A DNA stretch of 64,000 nucleotides from Amycolatopsis acidiphila. Its GTDB lineage: Bacteria; Actinomycetota; Actinomycetes; Mycobacteriales; Pseudonocardiaceae. Positions 42,242 through 51,271 of this stretch are shown here, one piece after another; positions within the stretch are counted from its first letter, which is position 1; each line of letters opens with the position of its first letter. Below the pieces are notes generated by a model. The model did not search any database. It was given only the letters and a program-made list of their open reading frames with translations, and was not told the origin of the DNA. Location: contig NZ_CP090063.1 in the NCBI RefSeq assembly GCF_021391495.1, forward strand, positions 2,666,001 through 2,730,000, given 5' to 3'. The position numbers and the translations under genes were made by a program.

Positions 42242-42966
42242 TCACCACGGAAATCCGCGACGAGGTCGGGCTGATCGTGCTCGACCGGCACGAGAAGCGC
42301 AACGCGCTGGACGTCGAGCACCTCGACGCTCTGCGTGCGGCGGTGGAAAAGCTGGCGGCGGCCGAGGTCCGGGCACTGGTCGTGACCGGCCGGGGCACGA
42401 GTTTCTGTTCCGGCGCCGATCTCGGTGGCGTCTACGGCGACGGCTTCCGGGTAGCCCTCTACGGCGCGCTGCGCACCATCACCGCGCTTCCCGTTCCGGT
42501 GCTCGCCGCGGTGAACGGGCCGGCGATCGGTGCGGGTGCACAGCTCGCGATCGCCTGCGATCTGCGGGTCGCCGCGCCGTCGGCGACCTTCGCCGTGCCG
42601 ACCGCGCGCAACGGCCTCGCGGTCGATCCCTGGACGATCCGCCGCCTGGCCCTGCTCGCCGGCGGCGGCCCCGCCCGCGCCCTGCTGCTCGGTTGCGAAA
42701 ACCTCGACGCCGAAGCGGCCCGCCGGTGCGGCCTCGCCGACCGCACCGGTTCGCTCGACGATGCCCTGGCCTGGGCGACGGAGATCGCCGGGTTCGCTCC
42801 GCTCTCGCTGCGTTATTCGAAGGTCGCGCTGGAGTCCCTGTTCGAGCCCGAGCCCTGGGGCCCGGCGCTGGACGAGGCGTTCGACGCCTGCTGGCGCAGC
42901 GAGGACTTCGCCGAAAGCAAACTCGCTCGCGCCGAGAAACGTGCCCCCCGATTCCGCGGCCGCTGA
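42238..42966 (+). CDS. EchA6-like enoyl-CoA hydratase/isomerase-family protein
   Basis: A 242-aa crotonase-fold protein inserted between hydroxylase subunit genes. The oxyanion-hole segments are present (TSFCSGADLGG, GAGAQLAIACDLRV). The segment carrying the catalytic glutamates in true hydratases is replaced by VPTARNGLAVDPWTIRRLA, the pattern of mycobacterial EchA6, a non-hydrolytic acyl-CoA binder. The C-terminal block LARAEKRAPRFRGR also fits EchA6. It may carry or present an acyl-CoA to the hydroxylase rather than hydrate it. ATGA overlap with the large-subunit gene. Confidence 0.85.
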   Translation: MITTEIRDEVGLIVLDRHEKRNALDVEHLDALRAAVEKLAAAEVRALVVTGRGTSFCSGADLGGVYGDGFRVALYGALRTITALPVPVLAAVNGPAIGAGAQLAIACDLRVAAPSATFAVPTARNGLAVDPWTIRRLALLAGGGPARALLLGCENLDAEAARRCGLADRTGSLDDALAWATEIAGFAPLSLRYSKVALESLFEPEPWGPALDEAFDACWRSEDFAESKLARAEKRAPRFRGR

Positions 42967-42975
42967 AAGGTTGTC

Positions 42976-43794
42976 ATGAAGCCCGCACCGTTCGACTACC
43001 TCAGAGCCCACAGCGTCGGCGAGGCCGTGCGTGCGCTGGCCGACGCCGACGGCGATGGCAAGATCATCGCCGGCGGGCAGAGCCTGCTGCCGGTCCTCGC
43101 GCTCCGGATGGCCAGGCCCCGGTTGCTGGTGGACATCAACCGGATCCCCGGGCTGTCCACGATCACGCCCGTGGACGGCGGCGTCCGGCTCGGCGCGCTC
43201 GTGCGGCACGCCCGGCTCGCCGGGCAGACCGCGCATCCGCTGCTGGCCGAAGCCGCCCGCTGGATCGGGCACACCGCGATCCGGTCCCGGGGCACGAGCG
43301 GCGGCAGCATCGCCCACGCCGACCCCGCGGCCGAACTGCCCGTGGTGGCCGCCGCGCTCGAGGCGACGATCCACATCGCCGGCCCCGGCGGCACCCGCGC
43401 CACCACCGCGACCGAGTTGTTCACCGGCCCGCTGGAAACCACGCTCGCCGAGGACGAGATGATCACCGCGATCGACCTCCCTTCGCCACAGCGGTGGGGG
43501 TTCGCCGAATTCTCCCGGCGGCACGGCGATTTCGGGCTGGTGACCGTGGTCGCCGCCGAGGTCGCGGGCCGGTGGCGGCTGGCACTCGGCGGTGTCGGCG
43601 GCGTCCCGCTGCGGCCCGCCGAGGCCGAGCACCTGCTCAACGACGGCGCCCCGGTCGAGCAAGTGGCCGCCGCGGCCGCCGCCGCGGTCACCCCTTCCGG
43701 TGACATCCACGCCTCGGCCGAGTATCGCCGCGCCATGACCGAGGAGTTCACCCGCCGCGCCCTGACCCCGGACACCGAGCGAGCCGCCGCATGA
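42976..43794 (+). CDS. Molybdenum hydroxylase, FAD-binding medium subunit
   Basis: A 272-aa CoxM/CutM-type subunit that passes electrons from the 2Fe-2S protein through FAD. FAD motifs: KIIAGGQSLLPVLALRMARP and the TIRSRGTSGGSIAHADPAAEL-type segment (AIRSRGTSGGSIAHADPAAE), then WGFAEFSRRHGDFGLVTV. Starts 9 bp after the crotonase stop. Confidence 0.93.
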   Translation: MKPAPFDYLRAHSVGEAVRALADADGDGKIIAGGQSLLPVLALRMARPRLLVDINRIPGLSTITPVDGGVRLGALVRHARLAGQTAHPLLAEAARWIGHTAIRSRGTSGGSIAHADPAAELPVVAAALEATIHIAGPGGTRATTATELFTGPLETTLAEDEMITAIDLPSPQRWGFAEFSRRHGDFGLVTVVAAEVAGRWRLALGGVGGVPLRPAEAEHLLNDGAPVEQVAAAAAAAVTPSGDIHASAEYRRAMTEEFTRRALTPDTERAAA

Positions 43795-44261
43795 ACGTCG
43801 AATTCACCGTCAACGGAACCCGCCACGAAGCGGATGTCGAACCGCGCCGCACCCTCGCCGACGCGTTGCGCGACGACCTCGGGCTCACCGGCACCCATCT
43901 CGGCTGCGAGCACGGGGTCTGTGGTGCGTGCACCGTCCTCGTCGACGGCGAGCCCGTGCGCGCGTGCCTGATGCTCGCGGTACAGGCCGACGGCAGTTCC
44001 ATCACCACCGTGGAAGGCCTGGCCGGGGACGACGGCACGCTGCACCCGCTGCAGGAGGCCTTCTCCGCGCACCACGGGCTCCAGTGCGGATTCTGCACGC
44101 CCGGCATGCTGATGTCCGCACTCGACCTGCTGCACCGCGAGACCCGGCCGTGCCGCGAACGCATCCGCGAGGAACTCTCCGGCAACATCTGCCGCTGCAC
44201 CGGCTACGTGGGCATCGTCGACGCGGTGCAGGCCGCGGCCGAGGAGATGGACTCCGCGTGA
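43791..44261 (+). CDS. Molybdenum hydroxylase, 2Fe-2S small subunit
   Basis: A 156-aa CoxS/CutS-type electron-transfer subunit with two 2Fe-2S clusters: plant-type ligands in CEHGVCGACTVLVDGEPVRAC and the second set in CGFCTPGM and ICRCTGY. ATGA overlap with the FAD-subunit gene. It completes the three-subunit hydroxylase. Confidence 0.95.
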   Translation: MNVEFTVNGTRHEADVEPRRTLADALRDDLGLTGTHLGCEHGVCGACTVLVDGEPVRACLMLAVQADGSSITTVEGLAGDDGTLHPLQEAFSAHHGLQCGFCTPGMLMSALDLLHRETRPCRERIREELSGNICRCTGYVGIVDAVQAAAEEMDSA

Positions 44262-44914
44262 GCACGGCCAGTGCGCTGCTCTGCCTGGGCGGCGAACCCC
44301 TTGCCGAGGTCGAGAGGACCTGGCGCGCCCTCGACGAGGCCGGCTGCGACACGTGCTACGTCATGGACGACTTCACCCTCTGCGCCGCGATCGCCGCGCG
44401 GACCAGGAACACGCGGATCTGCTGCCTGACGCGGTCGCACGATTCGTCCCGGGTGGTGGAGGCGGCCCGCACGCTGCAGTACGTCAGCGGCCGGCGGTTC
44501 GTGCTCGGCGTGGGCCCGCTCGCCGACGACCTCGGCCCGTTCGGCCCGGTCACGGCCGCGGAACGCCTCGTCGAGGAGGTGAGCGGGCTGGTGGAGCCCC
44601 TGCCGGTCATCGTGTTCGGGTCCGGCGCCGGGCCGGCCCGGCTCGCCGCCGAACTGGCCGAGAGCTGGTTGACGACCGCGGTTCCCGGCCAGGTCCAGCG
44701 CAGGCGTGTGCAGCTGGACGAGTTGTGCCGGCGGCTCGGCCGGACACGGCCTCCGCGCTGCTCGGTCGCCGTGCCGGCCGGCCACGCGCCGGACGCGTTC
44801 GCCGGGGCGGGTGCCGACGAGGTGGTGAGCACTCTCGACCGGCCGCTGTGCTCCGCCGAGGACGCGGCGGCGTGGCTCCGCTCGGTGGGCGCCGACGACG
44901 TGCGTTCCGCGTGA
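44258..44914 (+). CDS. Short luciferase-like monooxygenase (LLM)-family protein
   Basis: A 218-aa protein resembling the LLM/F420-dependent TIM barrel: DEAGCDTCYVMDDFTLCAAIAARTRNTRICCLT, RTLQYVSGRRFVLGVGP, VIVFGSGAGPARLAAELAE and AGADEVVSTLD. Full family members have about 300-350 residues, so one third is missing. Nonetheless it begins with the operon-wide GTGA overlap and the frame is clean, which argues for a real short gene. It may have lost catalysis or act with a partner. It ends 6 bp before a convergent gene. Confidence 0.7.
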   Translation: MSTASALLCLGGEPLAEVERTWRALDEAGCDTCYVMDDFTLCAAIAARTRNTRICCLTRSHDSSRVVEAARTLQYVSGRRFVLGVGPLADDLGPFGPVTAAERLVEEVSGLVEPLPVIVFGSGAGPARLAAELAESWLTTAVPGQVQRRRVQLDELCRRLGRTRPPRCSVAVPAGHAPDAFAGAGADEVVSTLDRPLCSAEDAAAWLRSVGADDVRSA

Positions 44915-44920
44915 CCGCCG

Positions 44921-46405
44921 CTACCCCGGCGCGGTCACCGGTGCGGCTGTGAGCGCACCGTCCACCCGCCGCGGGATGCGGAGGTCGTTCGCGTCGCGCA
45001 ACGCGGGCGGCAGGAACGCGTCGGGCACCGACTGGTAGGCGACCGGGCGCAGGAACCGGCGCATCGCGGTGACCCCTACTGAGGTGTGCACCGAAGTCGT
45101 CGCCGGATACGGGCCGCCGTGGTGCTGCGCCCAGCCGACCGTCACGCCGGTCGGCCAGCCGTTCCAGATGACCCGCCCCGCGGTGCCGGTCAAGGTGCGC
45201 AGCAGGGCCGGCGCGGCGGCGTCGCCGCTCGGTTCGCCGTGCACCGTCGCGGTGAGATTGCCGTCCATCAGGTCCGCCGCGGCAGCCGGCTCCGCGTCGT
45301 CGGTGTAGGCGACGACCAGCGCGAACGGCCCGAAACACTCGACGAGCAACTGCCCGGGATGCCGGGCGAGCTCCGTGGCGGTGGTGCTGACCAGGACGGG
45401 TCGCACGACCGCCTCGTCCGCGGCGTCCTGCTCGGGCACGCTCAGCGGCTGGACCGCCGGGTGGGCGGCGAGTCGCGCGGCCTCGGCCCGGAACGCGGTG
45501 CCGATGCCCTTGTGCAGCAACCGCATCGGAGCCGTGGCCGCCTCGGCGGCGATCAGGTCTTCCAGCCCGTACCCCGCCGGCACGAACAACACACCCGGCT
45601 TGGTGCAGAACTGACCGCCGCCCAGTGACATCGACGCCAGGAAGCCGCCGACGATCTCCTTGCCGCGGACCCGGGCCGCTTCGCGGGTGACGAACACCGG
45701 ATTGAGGCTGCCCAGCTCCCCGTAGAACGGAATGGGGGAGGGCCGCGCCGCGGCCAGGTCGGCCAGTGCCCGCCCGCCCGCCGTGGAGCCGGTGAAGGCG
45801 ACGGCGGCGATCCGGGCGTCGGTCACCAGCTTGCGTCCGTTTTCCATCCCGTGGACCACGGCGAACGTGCCCTCGGGCGCACCGGCGGCACGCAAGGCGT
45901 CGATGACCACCCGTGCGTAGGCACCCGACAGCCGGGGCTGTGCGGGATGTGCCTTCGCGACCACCGGGCAGCCCGCGGCCAGCGCCGACGCGGTGTCGCC
46001 CCCGGCGAGCCCGAAGGCGAACGGGAAGTTGCTCGCGCCGAACACCGCGACCGGGCCGAGCGGGATCAGCATCCGCCGCAGGTCCGGGCGCGGTGCGCTC
46101 GCGTCGGCGCGGTCGATGATCGCTTCCAGCCACGAGCCTTCCTCGACGGCATCGGCGAACATCTCGAGCTGCCCGGCGGTACGTTCGACCTCGCCGGCGA
46201 GCCGGGGCACGCCGAGAGAGCTGTCCGTGTCGGCCCGCGGCACCAGCTCGTCCTCATGTGTGCGCAGCGCACCGGCGACGGCGCGCAACAAGCCGGCGCG
46301 TTCGGTCAAGGGCATCGCCGCGAGCACCGGCGCGGCCGCCTGGGCCGTCGCCAGCACCTTCTCGTACTCCGCACAGGTGGTGTCCGCACTCGCGGGGGCA
46401 GGCAT
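44921..46405 (-). CDS. 2-Oxoglutarate-semialdehyde dehydrogenase-type aldehyde dehydrogenase (NADP+)
   Basis: A 494-aa enzyme of the branch that oxidises 2,5-dioxopentanoate to 2-oxoglutarate in sugar-acid pathways. Motifs: IPLGPVAVFGASNFPFAFG, AGGDTASALAAGCPVVAKAH, general base Glu in PFYGELGSLNPVFV and catalytic Cys in GGGQFCTKPGVL, all characteristic of this branch. Two adjacent ATGs lie at 46408 and 46405; the second is better spaced from GAGGAG. It is divergent from the CoA-transferase gene across a region with a perfect palindrome. It would complete a Weimberg-type route together with the FAH protein at 57577. Confidence 0.88.
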   Translation of the reverse strand: MPAPASADTTCAEYEKVLATAQAAAPVLAAMPLTERAGLLRAVAGALRTHEDELVPRADTDSSLGVPRLAGEVERTAGQLEMFADAVEEGSWLEAIIDRADASAPRPDLRRMLIPLGPVAVFGASNFPFAFGLAGGDTASALAAGCPVVAKAHPAQPRLSGAYARVVIDALRAAGAPEGTFAVVHGMENGRKLVTDARIAAVAFTGSTAGGRALADLAAARPSPIPFYGELGSLNPVFVTREAARVRGKEIVGGFLASMSLGGGQFCTKPGVLFVPAGYGLEDLIAAEAATAPMRLLHKGIGTAFRAEAARLAAHPAVQPLSVPEQDAADEAVVRPVLVSTTATELARHPGQLLVECFGPFALVVAYTDDAEPAAAADLMDGNLTATVHGEPSGDAAAPALLRTLTGTAGRVIWNGWPTGVTVGWAQHHGGPYPATTSVHTSVGVTAMRRFLRPVAYQSVPDAFLPPALRDANDLRIPRRVDGALTAAPVTAPG

Positions 46406-46492
46406 CATCGCTCCTCTTGCTCGCCGAATGGCCGAAAGTTCTGGCAGCACGGGAATCCGTGGCTCCTCACGATCACAGCCGGCCCACCGAAA

Positions 46493-46518
46493 CCGGTACC
46501 TCCAGGTGGAGGTACCGG
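46493..46518. promoter_or_regulatory. Perfect palindrome in the divergent region of locus F
   Basis: CCGGTACCTCC (46493-46503) and GGAGGTACCGG (46508-46518) flank AGGT. The 17 bp CTCCAGGTGGAGGTACC inside it recur at 55216-55232 before an MFS gene. The shape (ACCTCC-N4-GGAGGT) recalls MerR-type sites but no MerR gene is in the window. Confidence 0.65.
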
Positions 46519-46629
46519 CTTGGCCGCGGCCTGGGCGAGCATCGATCCATCGCGGCCACCCGCGACCTCGCTGAGGAGGACAGTTTTGCTTCGTTCCGCA
46601 GTTCTTTCCGTGTCCGCAGGGGGTACTCG

Positions 46630-47772
46630 ATGACCGGCCGGGCGGCAGGACCGCTCGCCGGAATCCGGGTGCTCGACATGACCAGGCTCGCTCCGGGCCC
46701 GTACGGCAGCATGCTGCTGGCCGATCTCGGCGCCGAGGTGATCGCGATCGGCGGCGGCCGCTCCGGCCTGCCGGTGCCGGCGCTGTCCCGGGGCAAGGAA
46801 TTCGTCACGCTCGACCTGAAGACCGCCGAGGGCCGCACCGCCCTGCACCGGCTGGTCGCCGAGTCCGATGTGCTCATGGAGGGCTTCCGGCCCGGGGTGG
46901 CTGATCGCCTCGGCGCGGGGTACGCGGAGCTCAGCGCGCTCAATCCACGCCTGGTCTACTGCAGTGTCACCGGTTACGGCCAGACCGGACCGCTCTCCCA
47001 GCGCGCCGGTCACGACATCAACTATCTCGCGATCGGCGGCGCGCTGGGCACCTTCGGGCCGCCCGGCGGCCCGCCGGTGCCCCCGCTGAACCTGGTCGCC
47101 GACTTCGCCGGTGGCGGCCTGCTCGCGGCGTTCGGCATCGTCGGCGCGCTCTACGAACGGGAGCGCTCCGGCCGCGGGCAGTATCTGGACGCGGCCATGG
47201 TCGACGGGGTGCTGTCCATGATGGGCATGAACTTCACCGACTGGGGCGGGGGTGCGCTGCCGCGGCGCGGCGATGGTGTGCTCACCGGGTCGATGCCGGC
47301 CTACCGCTGCTACGAGTGTGCCGATGGCCGGTACGTGGCGGTCGGCGCGCTGGAAAACGCTTTCTTCGCGAACCTCTGGCAGGCACTCGACCTGGGTGCG
47401 GTGCCCGACCACTTCGACCCGGCCAACTTCGCCGGGATCGAGGCGCGGCTGAGCAACGCCTTCCGGCAGCGCCCGATGGCGGAGTGGACGAAGTTCTTCG
47501 CCGAGATCGACGCGTGTGTCACGCCGGTCCTCGAACCGCACGAGCTGGGCGGGTTCGACCAGATCGCCGAGCGCTACCAGGGATTTCGCCCGGAGTCCGT
47601 GCCGGCGGTGCCGGTGTACTCCCGGACCGCCGCGGCGCCCGGGCCGACCGACACCGCCGACGCGACCGAGCGGGTGCTCGCCCGGTTCGGCCTGTCCGCC
47701 GAGGAAGCGGGCAGGGCGGCGGGACCCCGCGACGGCAGTGCAGTCACGGGCCTGCGCTGGCCGCCGATGTGA
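46630..47772 (+). CDS. CaiB/BaiF CoA-transferase family protein (alpha-methylacyl-CoA racemase-like)
   Basis: A 380-aa class III CoA-transferase fold protein. VLDMTRLAPGPYGSMLLADLGAEVIAI at the N-terminus, GFRPGVADRLG, and RAGHDINYLAIGGALG, where GHDINY is the racemase-subgroup signature with the catalytic His/Asp. It would epimerise a 2-methyl-branched acyl-CoA, preparing it for the acyl-CoA dehydrogenase that follows. ATG 46630 follows AGGGGGT. Confidence 0.87.
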   Translation: MTGRAAGPLAGIRVLDMTRLAPGPYGSMLLADLGAEVIAIGGGRSGLPVPALSRGKEFVTLDLKTAEGRTALHRLVAESDVLMEGFRPGVADRLGAGYAELSALNPRLVYCSVTGYGQTGPLSQRAGHDINYLAIGGALGTFGPPGGPPVPPLNLVADFAGGGLLAAFGIVGALYERERSGRGQYLDAAMVDGVLSMMGMNFTDWGGGALPRRGDGVLTGSMPAYRCYECADGRYVAVGALENAFFANLWQALDLGAVPDHFDPANFAGIEARLSNAFRQRPMAEWTKFFAEIDACVTPVLEPHELGGFDQIAERYQGFRPESVPAVPVYSRTAAAPGPTDTADATERVLARFGLSAEEAGRAAGPRDGSAVTGLRWPPM

Positions 47773-47809
47773 ACCGGTACTTCGAAAACCGTTGAGGAGC
47801 AAGAAGAAC

Positions 47810-48940
47810 ATGGACACCGAGTACGAGGACTTCCGGTCCAGCGTGCGCCGGCTGGCGGCGGACAAGATCGCGCCTCACGCCGCGGACGTGGACGACAAGG
47901 AGCGTTTCCCCGAGGAGGCCTGGGCAGCACTGCGCGCGGCGGACCTGCCGGGCCTGCCCTACGACGAGAAGCTGGGCGGTTCCGGCGCCGATCTGCTCTC
48001 CCAGGTGATCGCCGTCGAGGAGGTGGCTGCGGCCTGTGCCAGCTCCGCGCTGGTGCTGCTGGTCAACTGGGCGGGAACGTCCACAGTGGTCAGTCATGGC
48101 TCGGACGAGCTGCGTGCCGAGGTCGTGCCGCGGGTCGCCGGGGGCGAGGCGGGCGCCGCCTGGTGCATGACCGAGCCGACGGTGGGCTCCGACCTGTCCG
48201 GCATCAGGACCACCGCGACCCGGGACGGTGGCGACTGGGTCCTCAACGGACAGAAGCGGTTCATCAGCAACGCCCCGTGGGCCGAGTGGTACGCCGTGCT
48301 CGCCCGGACCGGCGAGAAGGACTTCGGCGTCTTCATGGTCCGCAACGACGATGCCGGGATGTCCTTCGGCCCGCACGAGAAGAAGATGGGCATGCGGGGA
48401 AGCCCGACGACCGACGTCATCCTGGAGGACTGCCGGATCCCCGGCAGCCGTGTCGTCGCCGACCCGACGCAGGGCTACCGCTACATCAACGGCGAGCTCA
48501 ATGTCAGCCGTGCGCTGATCGCCGCACAGGCGCTCGGGATCGCTCAGGGTGCCTTCGACGCCGCCGTCGCCTACACCTGCGATCGCCAGCAGTTCGGGCA
48601 GTCGCTGTCCCGATTCCAGCTGCTGCGGGGCATGGTCGCCGACATGGCGGTGAAGATCGAGTCCGCCCGTGCGCTGCTCTACGACGCGGTCGCGCTGATC
48701 ACCGCGGGCGACCCACGGGCGCGGTCCCGGGTCTCCATGGCGAAGCTGCTCTGCAGCGACAACGCGATGTCGGTGACCACGGACGCCCTGCAACTGCACG
48801 GCGGCTACGGATTCACCCGCGACTACCCGGTGGAACGCATGATGCGCGACGTGAAGATCACCCAGATCTACGAGGGTACCAACCAGATCCAGCGGCTGGT
48901 CATCGCGAAGGACGTCTACGCCGGGCAGGCGCGGTCATGA
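47810..48940 (+). CDS. Acyl-CoA dehydrogenase
   Basis: A 376-aa FAD enzyme making a 2,3-double bond in an acyl-CoA. Motifs: CMTEPTVGSDLSGIRTTA, RFISNAPWAEWYAV, DRQQFGQSLSRFQ and the terminal HGGYGFTRDYPVERMMRD and ITQIYEGTNQIQ with the catalytic Glu in YEGT. GAGGAG lies 10 bp before the ATG. Follows the racemase-like gene and overlaps the second CoA-transferase gene (ATGA). Confidence 0.93.
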   Translation: MDTEYEDFRSSVRRLAADKIAPHAADVDDKERFPEEAWAALRAADLPGLPYDEKLGGSGADLLSQVIAVEEVAAACASSALVLLVNWAGTSTVVSHGSDELRAEVVPRVAGGEAGAAWCMTEPTVGSDLSGIRTTATRDGGDWVLNGQKRFISNAPWAEWYAVLARTGEKDFGVFMVRNDDAGMSFGPHEKKMGMRGSPTTDVILEDCRIPGSRVVADPTQGYRYINGELNVSRALIAAQALGIAQGAFDAAVAYTCDRQQFGQSLSRFQLLRGMVADMAVKIESARALLYDAVALITAGDPRARSRVSMAKLLCSDNAMSVTTDALQLHGGYGFTRDYPVERMMRDVKITQIYEGTNQIQRLVIAKDVYAGQARS

Positions 48941-50121
48941 CCCGGGCACTCGACGGGATCCGCGTCCTCGACCTCGGCGAGATCATGCAGGGTCCGCTCG
49001 CGGCGCAGGTGCTCGGCGACTTCGGCGCCGAGGTGGTCAAGGTCGAGCGTGGGATCGGCGGCGACATGATGCGGTCGCTGGACCGCGCGGCGGGGGAGAC
49101 GGGCGAACCCTGCTCCTACTTCGTCGCGGTGAACCGGAACAAGCGCAGCGTCTCGCTCAACCTCAAGACCCGGGAGGGAATGGAGGCGCTGCACCGGTTG
49201 CTGGCGCAGGCCGACGTGCTGGTGCACAGCTACCGGCCGGCCGCGGTGCGCAGGCTCGGCCTGACCTACGAAGACCTGGCCGAGCGCTACCCGAAGCTGG
49301 TCTACGCTTCGGCTTCCGGCTTCGGGGAGACCGGACCGTACGCGCACAAGGCGGGGCAGGACATGCTCGCCCAGTCGCTGAGCGGCATGGCCCGCACGGT
49401 CGGCGACCCGAACCTGACCGCGCACATCCTGCCGGTTCCCGTGGTCGACTACGCGTCGGGAATGGCACTGGCACAAGGGATTCTCGCTGCCCTGCTGGAG
49501 CGGGAGCGTTCCGGCCGCGGGCAGCAGGTGAGCGTCAACCTGCTCGACACGGCGCTGGCGCTGCAGACGCTGGAAAGCGCGTCACTGCTGATGTACCAGC
49601 GTGAGACGAACTGGGTCACCGACTGGTACAGCGGGATCTTCGAGACCAGCGACGGCATGGTCACCGTGCTCGGGCTGTTCCGGGAGAACGCACTGCACCT
49701 GGTGTGCAAGGCACTCGAGATGGAGGATCTCAGCCGTCGCCCCGAGTTCGCCACCGCGGACCTGCAGGCCCGCAACAAGGACAGGGCCAACGAGTTCCTG
49801 CGGGACACCGTCCGCACGCTCACCACGGACGAGGCGATTCAGCGGTTCGACGCCGCCGATCTGCTCTCCGCGCCGCTGCTGACGCTCGAGGAGGCACTGG
49901 CGCACCCTCAGGTGCTCGAGAACGGCACGATCACCCAGGTCGAGGTCGGCGGGCGGCGGACGACCCGCATTCTCGGCAACCCGGTCAAGCTGTCCCGGAC
50001 CCCGGCCACGATCAGGCGGGGCGTCGCCGACGTGGGCGAGCACACCGAACCGGTGTTGCGCGAGTTCGGCTTCACCGACGACGACCTCGCGCGACTGCGC
50101 GCGAGCGGGGCCGTCCGATGA
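48937..50121 (+). CDS. CaiB/BaiF family CoA-transferase
   Basis: A 394-aa class III CoA-transferase. VLDLGEIMQGPLAAQVLGDFGAEVVKVE, NRNKRSVSLNLKT, and AGQDMLAQSLSGM with the catalytic Asp that forms the mixed anhydride. This copy lacks the GHDINY racemase motif, so it is probably a true transferase that moves CoA between acids. ATGA overlap with the dehydrogenase gene. Confidence 0.9.
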   Translation: MTRALDGIRVLDLGEIMQGPLAAQVLGDFGAEVVKVERGIGGDMMRSLDRAAGETGEPCSYFVAVNRNKRSVSLNLKTREGMEALHRLLAQADVLVHSYRPAAVRRLGLTYEDLAERYPKLVYASASGFGETGPYAHKAGQDMLAQSLSGMARTVGDPNLTAHILPVPVVDYASGMALAQGILAALLERERSGRGQQVSVNLLDTALALQTLESASLLMYQRETNWVTDWYSGIFETSDGMVTVLGLFRENALHLVCKALEMEDLSRRPEFATADLQARNKDRANEFLRDTVRTLTTDEAIQRFDAADLLSAPLLTLEEALAHPQVLENGTITQVEVGGRRTTRILGNPVKLSRTPATIRRGVADVGEHTEPVLREFGFTDDDLARLRASGAVR

Positions 50122-50155
50122 GGACGTTCGAGCCCACCCAGCGAGGAGGATCCCG

Positions 50156-51271
50156 ATGAACGAGCGCAATGCCTTGGTGCTGAAGGAGTTCGGCGCGGAC
50201 CTGGAGGTCACCCGGTTCCCCGGGGTGCGACCCGGACCGGGTGCGGTGGTGGCCGACGTCAGCCACGCCGGTGTCTGCGGCACCGACATGCACCTTCAGC
50301 AGGGCCGGATGGCGATCCCGCTGCCGGTCGTGCTCGGCCACGAGGCGGTCGGCCGCGTCCGGGAGCTCGGTGCAGGGGTTTCGACCGACGCCACCGGCGC
50401 ACCCCTGCGGGAAGGCGACCTGGTGTCCTGGGCGTCGAACATCCCGTGCGGCAGCTGCTTCTACTGTGCGACCGAGGGCGAGCCGTCGCTGTGCGAGACC
50501 CGCAAGGTCTACGGCATCAACCAGAGTTGCGCCCAGCCCCCGCACCTGTCCGGTGGCTGGTCGGAGCAGATCTACCTGCAGCCCGGCTCCACCATCGTCA
50601 AGCTGCCCGAGGGCATCCGGCCGCAGCAGGTGATCGCACTCGGTTGCGCCGGCCCGACCGTGGTGCACGCGGTGCTGGACATCGGCAGACCCCGCGAAGG
50701 CGATGTCGTGGTGGTCCAGGGCAGCGGGCCGGTCGGCATGGCGGCGGCCATGTTCGCCGCCGTCGCCGGTGCGAGCAAGGTGATCATCGTCGGCGGGCCG
50801 GCCAACCGGCTCGAAGTCGCACGGGAGATCGGGGTCGGCGACGTGCACCTCGACATCTTCACCGAGACCGACCAGCAGGCCCGGCTGGCGAAGGTGCTGG
50901 CGGAGACGCCGGACGGGCGCGGCGCGGACCTCGTCATCGAGGCGACCGGGGTGCCGGCCGCGGTCGCCGAAGGCATGGACATGACCCGGCGCGGCGGCAA
51001 GTACCTGGTGGTCGGCCAGTACACCGACCACGGGCCGACGATGCTCAACCCGCACCACATCACCCGCAAGCAGCTGCGGGTGCTCGGCAGCTGGGCGTTC
51101 TCGCCGCGGAACCACCTGGACTACGTGCTGTCCCTGCCCAGCCTCGCCGCGCGCTTCGACCTGGACCGGCTGGTCACCGCCTATCCGCTGGAGCGGGCCA
51201 ACGAGGCGCTGGCGGACATGCGCGCGGGCCGGACCCTCAAGCCGGTGCTGGTGAGCGGAGACCGGTCGTGA
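50156..51271 (+). CDS. Zinc-binding alcohol dehydrogenase (MDR superfamily)
   Basis: A 371-aa enzyme. Catalytic zinc region AGVCGTDMHLQQG and GHEAVGRV; structural zinc cysteines CGSCFYCATEGEPSLC; Rossmann motif VVVQGSGPVGMAAAMFAAVAG. The closest types are sorbitol or threonine-like dehydrogenases of sugar and polyol catabolism. Strong ribosome site GAGGAGGATCCCG before ATG 50156. It is coupled by GTGA overlap to the GH88-like gene. Confidence 0.9.
   Translation: MNERNALVLKEFGADLEVTRFPGVRPGPGAVVADVSHAGVCGTDMHLQQGRMAIPLPVVLGHEAVGRVRELGAGVSTDATGAPLREGDLVSWASNIPCGSCFYCATEGEPSLCETRKVYGINQSCAQPPHLSGGWSEQIYLQPGSTIVKLPEGIRPQQVIALGCAGPTVVHAVLDIGRPREGDVVVVQGSGPVGMAAAMFAAVAGASKVIIVGGPANRLEVAREIGVGDVHLDIFTETDQQARLAKVLAETPDGRGADLVIEATGVPAAVAEGMDMTRRGGKYLVVGQYTDHGPTMLNPHHITRKQLRVLGSWAFSPRNHLDYVLSLPSLAARFDLDRLVTAYPLERANEALADMRAGRTLKPVLVSGDRS

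Noticed and set aside
39905..44261. Aerobic CO dehydrogenase (coxMSL) assignment
   Set aside because: CoxG, FAD and 2Fe-2S subunits fit, but the large subunit lacks the VAYRCSFR active-site loop.
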